DNA of 64,000 nt from Panaeolus papilionaceus (Eukaryota; Basidiomycota; Agaricomycetes; Agaricales), in assembly GCA_015501605.1 (NCBI GenBank), contig JADNRZ010000019.1, positions 682,001-746,000 of the forward strand. The letters are read 5' to 3'. A program made the translations under genes and the position numbers. Under the pieces are notes generated by a model. That model saw only the letters and a list, made by a program, of their open reading frames with translations, did not search any database and was not told the origin of the DNA. The stretch's first letter is position 1; each line of letters opens with the position of its first letter. This document shows positions 44,080 through 56,077 of this stretch, in pieces.

Positions 44080-46575
44080 ATGCCAGTAAGTTTGTGGTCA
44101 TAGACAAGTGTGGATTTTCTAACTCTTAACAGCAGGCGCGACGGAACAGCTCGAGCTACACGACTGCTCGAATGAAGAGGAAACCCAAGGGTCCAGCTAA
44201 GAATGGAGAATGCAAATTCGACGGAACGGATTATCCAGAGTGGTTGGGATTTGATCCAAAGCAGCCCGGAAGCTCATTCACAAACCCATTCCCGACAATT
44301 GACAGTGATCCATGGGAGAAGACAATGCACATGATCAAAGAGCACGATGAAGATATGTGCGATATGTGGGATGGCGAGATCCAGAATCTGTTGGTTTTCG
44401 TGCGTATCCTGCCGCTGTTTAAAATCCATTCATTGAACTTGTGTAGTCTGGTTTGTTCTCCGCCGTCGTGACGGCGTTTGCTATAGAAACCCAGAAGCTG
44501 TTAGAGGCAGATCCGGATAAAGCTGCAGTGCTACTTCTAGCCCAGTTAGCTGGACAACTGGCCGCGAATGCCAACATAACGGACAGCATCTCTCAGCCAT
44601 TCCAAAATTCCAACTCTCCAACGCAAACTTTCCGTGTTAATGTCTTCATCTTCACCAGTCTTGTGCTCTCTTTGGGTACAGCGCTTGTAGGCATCATCGC
44701 ACTACAATGGATCCGTTCCTATCGAAGTTCAGAGAGCGCGTCTGACAGAGAGCGAATATCTCTTCGTCAAATTCGCTATGCGGCTGTCGTTAAATGGAAG
44801 GTCCCAACAATCATCTCATACCTTCCTCTTCTCCTTGGATTGGCACTGCTCATCTTCTTTGTCGGTCTCATTGACTTTCTGGACACGATGAATCCCAAAG
44901 TAGCTATCATTATTGGCGTTATCGTTGGTTTAATCTCCTTGTTTCTCCTGATCACCACCATTCTGCCAACGTTGCATATATATACAACAAAGGATCCCAT
45001 GCCACCCTGCCCCTATCAATCCCCTCAATCCTGGTTATGCTACAAGTTTTTTGACGGCATATTTTTCTGGGGCCAGAAACGCACAGCGTATTGCAAGAAC
45101 TGGACGGAACTTATCCTTGATCTGCATAAGGAAAGCATCGCCATCGACCCTCTGAAACAAGACATGTGGTTGAAGAATTCTCTCGTATGGATTTTCACCA
45201 AGTTCAATTCGTCACACTCCTTCCGACTCGCTTATCATTGTTTGCAATCGATTCACAACATGTATGTTGGGTGGGACGTGGTTTACGAAGTTATTGGTGA
45301 TTCTACCGACTTGAAGGAAATTGGGAAGGTCATATGGGACGAAATTCAGTCTGCGTTGCCGCCTATCGCGTGCACAGAATTTCTTTCCACCTTACTCTTG
45401 CTTTGGAATTGTCCACTGGGCCCCCGATACACGCTCCATCGCTCAGAGCTCTATTACCGATGTGTGCAAACGTTCAGTCAATTCAACACAGATTCTGAAT
45501 TAGCGCCAGAGTTCAAAAAGTTAATCCAGATTTGGTGGGGGAAAACGGGATCTACGCCGTCCATTGGGGGTAAGCCCTTGCATATTTCCACGGTTTTATG
45601 AGCTAACTGTGCATCCTTGCAGCGACCTCGAGCTTGGAGGACCGAAAGGCTTATTTAGCCACATTCTTGACTGCGCTGGAATCAGACCCACCCGTTGGCC
45701 AGGAGAAGCTGACCTTCAGCCTTTTCTGGAAGTTCCTTTCACTCCAGGTGCAGGACGAAGACTCGGCACCAACAGTCTTGGATTGTCTCAGAATTCTAAC
45801 CCGTTGGTTCCTCCGTGTGGAAGAGTTATCCCCCGCTGATTATCAACCTTGGGACGCGAACCTCGTTCTGCGATACAGCCTTCGTGGGATATTCGACTAC
45901 AGCGTCTTCAACCCTTCTTTCATCCCCCCAGAAATTTACAAGCATCCTACATTCACTGCATTCCTGGATATCTTCATTCATCCACAGAACGAACACTTGT
46001 CAGAAGGTTGGAGAGATGCCGTGGAGAGCTCCTGGTCGGACAAGTGGGACGACTTCCTTCTCAAATCTATGATTGACAGAAAGTATTGGAAGCTGTCCAG
46101 CAACGAGAGACGGCTGGAACAGAAGTACCAGAAGATGATAAAAGCTAAGAGTCAAACCCCCGTACTCGCTGATGATCCATCACGGCGACGTCCTACGTTC
46201 GGCCTCGCTTCACATCCTCAAATACACGACCCCTGGCCAATGAATCCTGATCAAGGACGACAAAACGACACTGGCAGCAGCGTACCACCTACGCCAGAGA
46301 GAGATAAGGGATCCTCGTTTTCTGCTCTCGCTGATACCGATGTTGTCGACCCCTCCGCCATCCCACTTAGAGATGTCCGCACACATCGGCCGGCCAATGT
46401 TGGCACGTCCGAGTCACGACCTCCACTTCCACACACGCTGCTGTCCAATACTTCAACGCTTTATCCGCCAGGGCAGACTCCACCTCCAATGTTGGGTCAT
46501 GATGGCCAGTTGACAAGTTCACCTCGTTCGTCCTTGGATATCTGGGGGGAAGGCGGGACTGCAATGCCTCCATAA
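44080..46575 (+). CDS. DUF6535-domain membrane protein, copy B
   Basis: Tandem paralogue of copy A with the same four-exon structure: ATGCCA first exon at 44080-44085, intron ending TAACAG, second exon QARRNSSSYTTARMKRKPK to NLLVF, third exon with the membrane core (FRVNVFIFTSLVLSLGTALV, LQWIRSYRSSESASDRER, YLPLLLGLALLIFFVGLIDF) and fourth exon from ATSSLEDRKAYLATFL to GEGGTAMPP. Intron 1 contains an in-frame stop (TAA), so splicing from the Met-Pro exon is needed here. The central helical part differs from copy A around VYEVIGDSTDLKEIGKVIWD. The last exon and 3' flank are the source or sister of the inverted broken copy at 28449-29640. Confidence 0.85.
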
Positions 46576-47495
46576 CAGATGTCGAACATTATAAACAGTC
46601 TTACGACTTTTACGGGGTATCTAGTCTATCTTGAAACAGTGCTTTTCTATATAGCACCATATACCTCAGGACACTCACGATTAACCTTATGAATTGTGTC
46701 TGATTTAAGTCTACATTTTCTATCCGCATCTTGCTTTTCACACTGCACTATTATATCAGCAGAATCTCTGTATTCGAAATTAGCAGAATCTAGTCCTGTT
46801 AATATTCAACTCTTATCTCACTGCCCAATTTCATGTCTGGAACAGGCGACGCAACGCAGTTGTTGATTCAGTTGGCTCAAGCCAGCTTTTCAATATGGTA
46901 CTCAAAGGGCCCAATTCATGCGAATCTAAGGCTCTAACCTAGCCGGATGGTTAGGCTTTGTCTGTTGCTCTAAATGCTCCAAAATTCAAGTAAGTATAAC
47001 GTGAAATCCTCTGTCACGAGGGATATCATTGGACAAATGCCAGTAGAATTGAGGCTAATTTCAGATTCCATAAAGAAGGTTATAAATGTGCAACGCAAGA
47101 AACAGAAATGAGACCCTTAAATTTTGGCTGTGATCCAGTCAGTTCAGTCAGTTCAAACAGTAAACGGCCCGGGCCGTTCAAACTTTCCAGACGAGATTGG
47201 CAGTGATAGCTGATTAATCTCCGCTTCGCATCCCGCAGTCTTGACTCTTGAGCAACTTTTGCTGGGTTCAAATTCACGACAATCATCTCACCTCCATTCA
47301 GTTTCGAAACGACGCCGTAGATGTTGGAACTATGTCCAGTCTTTTCATATCGGTGCCAGGGGGCACAGAATGTATTGCCATCTGTCAATAGATATATATA
47401 ACGCCCGACATATTCATTGGCTATCGCACAGTGTCACTTGCGGCTCTCACCACCCTTGCTTTTTCTCCCCTCACAGGCACTCTGGTGCAGCAACA
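46576..47495. other. Intergenic region between DUF6535 copies B and C
   Basis: About 920 bases: duplicated trailer of copy B (shared with the inverted segment at 28.4-28.7 kb up to about 46997), then the promoter of copy C with GATATATATAACGCCC at about 47391. No other gene. Confidence 0.45.
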
Positions 47496-50022
47496 ATGCC
47501 AGTAAGTTTATGGTCGCGTTATGGGAGAAGGTGGATTTTCTAACTCTTAATAGCGGACACGAAAGAACAGTTCTAATGACACGATTCCTCAAGTGAAGAA
47601 AAACCCACAGGGTCCGGCTAAGAGTGGAGAATGCCAGTTTGACGGAACGGACTATCCAGAATGGTTGGGATTTGATATAAAGCAACCTGGAAGCTCACTT
47701 ACCAACCAGTTCCCGACCATTGACGGTGACCCATGGGACAAGATGACAAACCTGCTTAAAGAGCATGATAACGACATGTGCATCACCTTCGAGAAAGACA
47801 TTGAAAACCTGTTGATTTTTGTGGGTACCCTCTTTGCAGTGACATACATTCCTTATGTGCTAACGGCCTATATATAGGCTGGTCTTATCTCGGCAGTTGT
47901 GACCGCGTTTGCGGTTGAAATCCAAAAGCTCTTGGAAGTAGACCCCAACAAAGCTACAGTACTTATATTGGCTCAGTTAGCCGAACATCTCACTGCCAAT
48001 GTGACGGCGATGAAACTCATCTCTCAACCTTTTCAAAATACCAACTCACCATCCCAAAGCCTTCGTGTCAATGTCTTTGTCTTTACGAGTCTTGTCCTTT
48101 CTTTGGGCACAGCACTTATAGGGATCATAATTCTTCAATGGATCCGTTCCTATCGAAGCTCAGAGGGCGTCTCTGACCGGGAGCGGATAGCTCTTCGACA
48201 AATTCGCTACACAGCTCTCGTAAAATGGAAGGTTCATACAATGATTTCAAGCCTCCCGTTTTTCCTTGGATTAGCCCTTCTGTTTTTCTTCATTGGTCTT
48301 ATAGATTTTCTGCAGATGATGGATTCAATCCTTGCCGCAATTGTGGGCACTCCTGTGGCTTTTGTAATCTTTTTTCTTCTGATCACCACCATCCTGCCAA
48401 CCGTACATATTTATATGTCCAGTGATCCCATGCCTCTTTGCCCTTACCAATCATCACAATCTTGGCTATGTTACAAACTCTTCGATATCATATTTTTCTG
48501 GGGCAACAAACGCACACCATACTGCAAGAATTGGACAGAACTCATTCTTGATCTTCACAAGCAGAGTATCATTCTAGACCCCCGAAATGGGGATAAGTGG
48601 CTGAAGAACGCGTTGGTCCAGGTATTCACGAAATTCAATTCGTCCTACTCCTTCCTTTTGGCCTATCACTGTCTACAATCTGTTCACAACATGAATTTCG
48701 GTTGGGATATCGCCTCTGAAGTCATAGGCGATCTCAAGGAGTCAGGGGAAGATATATGGAGGAATATTCAGTCTGCGCTGCCACCTGTCACGTGTACGGA
48801 ATTTATCTCAACCTTGCTCTTGTTTTGGAACTGTCCTCTCGGCCCCAGATACACCTTGCACCGCTCAGAACTTTTTTACCGATGTGTACACACGTTCAGC
48901 CAGTTTAATTCGGACCGGGAAACGTGGCCAGAATACAAGAGGCTTCTTCAGCTTTGGTGGAATAACACAGGTTCAATATCATCGAACGGGGGTAAGCCAC
49001 GATCTCTTTCGATGCCGACACCGTGTTAATGTCTCTGTTTTTAATCTTCAGCAACATCAAGTCTGGGGGACCAGAAAGCCTACTTAGCCACCTTCTTGAT
49101 AGCTCTGGAATCCAATCCGGTTGTGGGTCAGGACAAGTTAACCTTCAACCTTTTCTGGAAATTCCTCGCATTGCGTGTCCAAGACGAAAACGCGGTACCA
49201 ACAGTGTTGGATTGTCTCAGAATTCTGACCCGTTGGCTCCCTCGTGTTGAACAATTACCCCCGGATGTATACCAATCATGGGACGATAACTTTGTTTTAC
49301 GATACAGCCTTCGCGGCATATTCGACTTCAACGTCTTCAGCCCCTCCTTCGTCACCCCGGAACTTTATACCAATTCTACGTTTACTGCATTCCTGGATAT
49401 TTTCATCGACCCGCAGAACGAACGTCTTAAAGAAGGCTGGAGAGACGCTGTGCAGGCGTCTTGGTCGGACAAGTGGGATGACTTCCTTTTGGAGTCTAGG
49501 ATTGACCACAAGTATTGGGAGCTTTCTGCCAACAGGAAAAAGCTGGAACAAAGGTATAGCAGGATGATGCGGACAAGCGGGCATGTCTCCATAGACTCTG
49601 ATGAGGTGACAAGGCTACGAACTCCCTTGAGGCCCGCTTCAAACTCTCAAGTTGTCTCCAGAACATTGCATCCCGACCAAGCACGGCAAAACGACGATAG
49701 CAGCATCACATCCTCACCAGAGAGGAGTATCAGCCCTTCCCTTTCTGCAGTCGATGCTGATATTGATACCATCGACCCATCTGCCATCCCACTCAAAGAT
49801 GTTCGCACACATGCGCCGGCCAATGTTCCCCTGTTACGACCTCCACTTCCACACACGCCCTCCGCCTCCTCCTTACTTCATCCACCAGGACAGACACGAA
49901 CTCCAGAAATATTGCAGAATGATGACCAGAGGCCATTGCTTCCAAGTTCAGATCGTTTGTCGTTAGATCCCGGCCCCACGACGCCTGGAGATGGAGGGAC
50001 TGCGTCGCCTCCGAGTCTATAA
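47496..50022 (+). CDS. DUF6535-domain membrane protein, copy C
   Basis: Third tandem paralogue. The first exon ATGCCA (47496-47501) is followed by an intron with in-frame TAA and TAG ending TTAATAG, then RTRKNSSNDTIPQVKK to NLLIF. The membrane exon begins around 47879 (AGLISAVVTAFAVEIQK, LRVNVFVFTSLVLSLGTALI, LQWIRSYRSSEGVSDRER, LPFFLGLALLFFFIGLIDF). The fourth exon begins about 49053 (ATSSLGDQKAYLATFLIALE), and the tail differs most from A and B (ending GDGGTASPPSL). The early membrane exon is the best conserved part, the Pro/Ser-rich tail the least. It looks intact. Confidence 0.85.
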
Positions 50023-50819
50023 AGAGATGCCGAGCATTTTACGAACTAGTGTTACGGGACGTAGCGTCTAGCGATAATTTACTCTAGTTGCATCACATAC
50101 CTACAACATTTTACGACTTTCTTCCCTATCACGCCCTATTCAGCTTTTTTTCTGCTCTTGAGATCGCTGTTAGGATTACCAGACGCGACGCGTTTGTATA
50201 TTTCCAAGGTTTGAACCAAACAATCAATCGACTTCAATTCCGACAAAGGGTGGCTCAAGCTTGCTTCTCATCAACAATCTTCCAAACCAATGCGAATTTG
50301 AGGTTCAAACCTGGTCCGGATGCTTGGGTGTTGTCTGTTGCACTGGATGCAAGAAGGGTTTCCTGGACAGGACATGAAAGCCTTCTGTGGTGATAATGGC
50401 AGCTGGACATCCAGAACTCGGCAGAATCGAGGCTGGTATTGTAGCAATGACTGACCGCTGCTGATGCAGAAAAACTGTTATTATATTCTATTCAGGTATC
50501 CATAGTAAGTGGTCTAAATATTACAGTACCATATGCTCACCTGTGCGCAGGTTTCCTCTTACTATATCAATGTGGGACACTCGTTGCCCCAGTGTACCCT
50601 TGATTTGCCCTTGATCAATGAAAATGTTGTTAACTTGCAAGTTCGTACACAACTCGTAACGAAGACCTGTACCTCGTCGTGTAAGACTGCAGGATCGCAT
50701 TGACACTCGGATGCTCCGTCGACATGATGATTGTCCTCGGCTTACTCTGACAACTGCAAGTAATCTCTCATTCTGCAAAACGGTTCGTTGATCCCTCCCT
50801 CCTACCTAGTTGATCATTA
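50023..50819. other. Intergenic region downstream of DUF6535 copy C
   Basis: About 800 bases. The left half is a diverged version of the shared DUF6535 trailer (TGTCTGTTGCACTGGATGC resembles TGTCTGTTGCTCTAAATGC after copy B). The right part may include earlier, unreadable portions of the DUF6534 relic that follows. No intact gene. Confidence 0.4.
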
Positions 50820-51110
50820 TCATTACAGACAACATCCAGACTAGCTCGCAGGATCTCTTTCATTATTATCTCAACCGGAAGCATCGCATTTCTCATGGGC
50901 TTAGCTGAATTGGTTGCATTTGCGTCCCGGCCTGACACCCGGTTTTCAACCACGTTGGATCCTCAACCTACGTCTATTCGCTTATGAGACAGTGTCCACA
51001 GGGATAGGCTTTGTTGGTGGACGGGTATATACTCTGACAATGTGGTTCACATTGATTTATCGCGATCGGATATCTGGGCGAGGCTGCACGACGTCCGTTC
51101 TGCCAATGCA
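50820..51110 (+). pseudogene. DUF6534-like membrane protein relic
   Basis: Two adjacent frames together resemble the C-terminal part of the basidiomycete DUF6534 family: LARRISFIIISTGSIAFLMG then LAELVAFASRPDTRFSTTLD (about 50829-50960), and after a frame change and stop, ETVSTGIGFVGGRVYTLTMW and FTLIYRDR (about 50984-51070). The first part would be a membrane helix; GRVYTLTM is the typical segment near the family C-terminus. The frameshift between them and the missing N-terminal helices point to a decayed copy. Confidence 0.4.
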
Positions 51111-52122
51111 TATCAGCATCGAGCTGTATACATCTCAGAGTTAGTGTTATTATGTAGACGATATGGGTATGGAGATGATCTGACACTCTTTTAGTAACGG
51201 ACGGGGATATCCAAAGTCCATTGACTCCCCATCCTCAAACGTATGTCAAATGATTTGAGTCACTTCACTTCACTTTTCTTTTTTTTTTTCTTTGGGATTT
51301 TTTGGGGGGGGGACATTTGGTAAGTTTTCAGTTTCTCCTGCGTTCAAAAATCTTCTTCTGACCCTATTTTTAGGGATTTTATCAACGATTTATATACCAT
51401 TCGAACCTTTCAATTGAACGCAATATGGATCGCAGGACATGGACCATGGACAGAAAGAAATGGACACAGCGCTACTTTTCTACAGTTGTATATCTCACAT
51501 CGTAAATGAATGGTCATACCTTTACTGTTGATTCCAGCCCTATTTGATCTTTGGAGGGGCACCTTGAAGTTCAGAAAATGCCAAAACCCCTGGTCAGGCA
51601 GATCGTGGAGTCGCAAAGCAGGGGGGAGGACAGCACACCGAGGAACGTCTAGAGTGACAAGGAAAGCATGAGATTGACTGAGTATGTTGGTCGATACTCA
51701 GTTCTCGGCGGCCCTTGAGGAAATAGATCCCGACGATGATATAGGCGACAACGTTGATTTACATATCCAAGATTTGGTAGTGGGTCTGTCTTTTTCACGT
51801 TTCGTACAGATTTTCCCCAGATCAACATTAATTTTTACCAGTGGAGTTGTATCTTCCAGAGATAGCATTCGTCTTTTCCCAATCGTTGTCAAAGCTGTCA
51901 ATACCCTCTTTATTAACAGGCGCCGAATGATTATCTATTTCTCCGGGCGCCTCAACTACTACCGAGTGCAGTTTCTCACTCTCAAATGTGGGTCTTCATC
52001 TGCGAAAGCAGAGTGAGAGTGGGGGTTGTACGCAGAGCGTAGTTAATCTTGCGGGGGTAAAGTGGATATAGGTGGATGTATGGATTTGTATTGAATATCT
52101 CTGAATTAGAGCGAACCGCAGG
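51111..52122. other. Intergenic region left of the MFS cluster
   Basis: About 1 kb with a pyrimidine-rich stretch and a run of 9 G near 51304. The open frame 51684-52016 has no recognised motif and no splice-supported extension. No gene called. Confidence 0.4.
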
Positions 52123-54264
52123 CTACAGAACATACTGAAAATCTGGATGACGATCACCCAGTTCATTCCACGCTCTCGCTTCATCGTACCCGTCCTTTTC
52201 ATCAGCGTATGGGGCTAAAAGGTTTTCCCTTGTCACCTTTTTCTTCCTATTTTGTTTGGCTAAATATGCCGCGTTGATTGCAGCTAAAACTGCAACCAGT
52301 AGGGCACTATAGATTGACATATTCAGCACCGGCAAAGAACTGGGCGAGCGGGAAATATTGAACTTACAAGCACATGTTCATAATTGTGGTCTTCGTAAAC
52401 CTTGGTCCTTCTTTTGTCGGGAAACGCCAAGTGCTCAGAATAGATCCCTGCCATGGGTTCAGAGTCGACGTTGTGAGAATATGGCATGCAGAAGCAGACT
52501 TACACTGCTGGAAAAAATATTCAGCACTGCGATTGATGTCGCCCGTCGATAATGAGGATCAGAGTTGTTGGTCAGCCATGATGAGGCTAAAGGGGACATC
52601 GCAAACGACCCTGATGCAGCGAGGAAGAGGGACGCATAGGAAAGGTGCTTGTTGTGCGACGCTGTAAAAAAGGTCGGCGCATATGTAAAACAATACACGC
52701 AACTATGCATGCACCCACAGAGATAGATTGCGAACCCTATGGCACCGATCAGCGATACACATATCAAGGGTAGGCTGCGAGTTTTGTGGCGGTCCGAAAG
52801 GTAAGCGGTTGTTAAAGTTACTGCAAAGCCATTAGATAGTGCCGGTGTGGATGTAGGCATAATGAAGTAATTACGGATGAAAGCAGATGTATAGGGCCCG
52901 ACTGTCAGAAGCTGGGATGTTGTTAGCGCGTACCCTAGTTGTTTCACGATAGATGGCAGGAAGTTGGCTATCCCAATACTGTTGGAGCCGATAGCGAATG
53001 CCACAAGGAACATTAGTAGGCAGTGTGGAGAAGTGATGGACAGATAGATTTGCTTGACACTAAAGTTATCCGCGTAATTACCATGTGGCTTAGAGCGCTC
53101 GAGGCGTCTGGTAATCACCCTGTAGAGTTAAGTGTTAGCAACCGTCTATAGAGTGTAAATGACTGCAAGGCAGACTCTTTTTGGGCAGGTGATAAGAAAC
53201 GGGAGTTGGCGGGTGTGCTGGGCATTACATAGAACCCTGTAAGACCAACAAGCACTGTGCATATTCCTTCCTGATTGATCAAAACGTAAGTATTGAACAG
53301 AAGTTTAATTCAGCATGACTCGCCACAATGAAGATCCATGCCCATCCAGGACGTCCACCTGCGCCATCCAGCTTAACTAGAGCAGTAGCCAACAGCCCCG
53401 AAAAAGCTCCCGAAAGCTATTACGCAGAATATTGGAAGAAGTTTTGGAGCGTCCTAACTGGGCAACTAATGTTGGTACCTACAGAAGCAGCCGAAATGAA
53501 GGCGGCGACTCTGTTAATGTGCGATTAGGATGGGTTCTGAACTTTGAAATAATAATAAGGTACCTCAATGAAAGCTCTTGACGGGTATAGAATCCAGATA
53601 GGTATAGTATAATTCCTGGATATAAAGGCCCTTCTAACGCGCCGAGGAGGAGCCGAATGACGATGAGGCCTGTGTATGAAGATACAAATCCCTGTGTGAC
53701 GACCACAACACCCCACAACGTGGTAGCGGCTGGAAGCATAATTTGCGGGCCAATTGTGCGTAATAGCAAGTTGGAAGGCAACTCAAAAAACAAATAGGGT
53801 CTAGATGGGGGAGGTGCTGAGAACTCTCGTTTCAGGGCAAAGCACGTAGTTAGGAATTGCTTACACGTAGAACAAACAAACGCAGATTTGGTATTGGTGG
53901 TCCGTAAGGTTCAGATCGTGCTGAAGGCCTGCTATTCTTGCGTTTCCTAGACAAACGAAGGGACAAACAGTAGTTCAGCACTGTTATGTTCACAAGATAC
54001 AAAGAGAGAGAGAGAGAGAAAATATATACCTATGTTGCTGCGGTCCTGCGTCGACGAAGGCGTCAGTTCGGCGAATGTGGTATAGTTACCAAAACTTACC
54101 ATAAATGAGAGCAAGTAGAGCAGCGTCATCATGGGTAAAACAGTCAAGTCAAGCAAAAGGACGGCTCTCTTTTCTAAAGCCGTGTCCACCTCTTCTCTGT
54201 CAATCGTGGTAGCACCTATAGTCATCGTCGAGCCGGGACTCAGTGAGGGAAATTCGGATGCCAT
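52123..54264 (-). CDS. MFS transporter, anion:cation symporter (Dal5/Tna1-like) family, copy 1
   Basis: Predicted plasma-membrane proton symporter with 12 membrane spans, for a small organic anion or vitamin-like substrate. Start 54264 (MASEFPSLSPGS). Family pattern: LEKRAVLLLDLTVLPMMTLL (TM1), DRSNIGNARIAGLQHDLNL, LFFELPSNLLLRTIGPQIML, IRLLLGALEGPLYPGIILYL then SGFYTRQELSLR, LPSIVKQLGYALTTSQLLTV, LTNNSDPHYRRATSIA, and a C-terminal TKEGPRFTKTTI then LGDRHPDFQYVL ending at 52123. I could splice all exons in frame, including the intron replacing the RNYFIMPTS stretch near 52860, so it looks intact although it is the most diverged of the three. An intron contains a (GA)n run. Confidence 0.83.
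54003..54019. repeat. GA dinucleotide microsatellite in MFS copy 1 intron
   Basis: About eight uninterrupted GA units within the intron before the DRSNIG exon. Confidence 0.9.
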
Positions 54265-56077
54265 GGAAAGTTGATAAAGGTGATCATAGTGTCGGACTGA
54301 GACTATAAGTACTGCCCGCATTTTGTATAGCTAGCTTAATGCGTCTATAGCACATTCAGAGACAGGCGGTACTTTCATCCGAGTAGGTTTACTATCGCCC
54401 CTATTCGGGAGGGGAGTTCTCCGTTTTAATTTCTGCCCAAACGTCCCAAATATTTTCCTCTGTAGATGTGGAAGCATATTTGAGTACTTCCTACAGCCGC
54501 TAGTGATCCGTTCTGCATTTAATTCGAAAGGGACCCTAGAGCAGGATTCCCATACCAGATACGACGTGGTCCGAGGAAATCGTTCAAAGTACATCAGAGC
54601 AGAATGCGATCAGATGCACCAGACTCAGAACCAGATACCTATCGTCGTTGATCGCAAGTAGAAATGAAGCCTATAGCAGCGAGCTTTTTCACTGGAAATT
54701 TAAGAAATTGAAACAAAATCGCTGAAAGTAGATTGGGCTCCTTCCTTTTCTCTTTGGGCAGTGTATTGGGCGTATTAAGCATAGGTCGCAAAGAGACCAG
54801 CACTAGTCCAACCTTGAGGGCCAGCGCTAGCGAGAGGATCCTAGCTTGACAAGCAGCAGAGCCATTTATTGGAAACAGAAATAATATGACCCCATTAATA
54901 TCAAGAGCAAGTAAGATTGAACGTTCACGGTTTTGAATTGAAGCACGGGGTTTTCTTGACAAGCTGGGGAGTTTGTGCAAGTCGCCAGGTTCTGTTGCAA
55001 CTTGAACGTACGAAGTTGGGAATATTTGGTCAACCTAACGCCGCCAAGCAAGCGTCAACATGAGAAAACGCTGGCGTCAAATCCTTCACTTCAAGTTCTC
55101 TTTACCACATCTCCCATTACCAAGGCATTAGCCGACTTGAAGCACTGTGGCTGATGTTTGAGGCCTACATCTTGTGTGACTTTTAGCACAAAAATCGACA
55201 GCTAAATCAAGATGACAGAACCTCAGGTGACCCCTAACTGACATCGGTACTTGTTGCAGGGTTTTTCACTGGGATATTTATCGGGTGGATACTGGAAAAA
55301 CGTCTAAATGGACACTTCGACTGCTGTTCATGATCAGGGGCGCCACTAGTTGAAGGTAATTTCTTCGAGACGAGAGTCAAAAAGTTCAGGCGGCGCTGAA
55401 ACAATGGGGAACGATGCGAGCGGACGCTGGACAATTTTCCGCCTATCACCCCCACATTCCTCACTGATCATGGTATAAGCTGTACCCGCTTATCTTTATT
55501 ACTCTAAAGCTCATGTGTGTTCCGTTTTTCGAATTTCATAGCAGAAATAATCTCCAAAGGTCCTACAAAGGAAACATTGCCGACAAACCGTACTCGACCA
55601 TGCTCAGAGCGAATGCTAGTCACCAATGGAGACTGTTTCGGACGAGACTGGAGCACTGATTGCTTGGGAACTTCTTCTTAACATCATCTGACATGTCTTA
55701 CAAGGCTGCGGGTGTAGGGAAAACCGTATATCCCGTCTTTTTATGATGACAATACACATCGTCGTGTGGTCAAACTGAAGGATTTGGGTAGCCTGTCGAA
55801 GAGCGAATTGTATGATCATGTCCCTCGTGGTCTTCCGAGAGATTGTATCAAATCAAACTTCGCATATTCCGAACCACGTATTCACAAGCGGTCTTCGAGG
55901 ACTAAATCCGATAACAAACTCTGATCGAACAAACTCCCCTGCAGACTACCGTCCCATTCATGGATAGACGATTGAACTACGATACATTCTAGTGATCCCG
56001 GGTCCCTAGGGTTTCATATGTGATGTATATATAGTGACATAACTTTCGGCAACGAAAATCTCCCTCCATCTTGTTCG
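54265..56077. other. Divergent intergenic region between MFS copies 1 and 2
   Basis: About 1.8 kb between divergently transcribed transporters, so it holds both promoters. Several short open frames on the minus strand (for example 54331-54594 and 54639-54980) lack motifs and splice support. No gene or repeat recognised. Confidence 0.4.
56026..56033 (+). promoter_or_regulatory. TATA box of MFS copy 2
   Basis: TATATATA ending 44 bases before the ATG at 56078. The paralogue copy 3 has TATATA at nearly the same distance from its start. Confidence 0.5.

Noticed and set aside
51290..51315. T-rich stretch followed by G9 as a poly-A/T mark of a retroelement
   Set aside because: No target duplication, element body or second copy seen; simple low complexity.
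51684..52016. A 110-codon open frame left of MFS copy 1
   Set aside because: No recognised motif, no introns or promoter signals, and no paralogue in the window.
54331..55051. Several minus-strand open frames between MFS copies 1 and 2
   Set aside because: Short, overlapping in different frames and lacking any family pattern; more likely promoter DNA.
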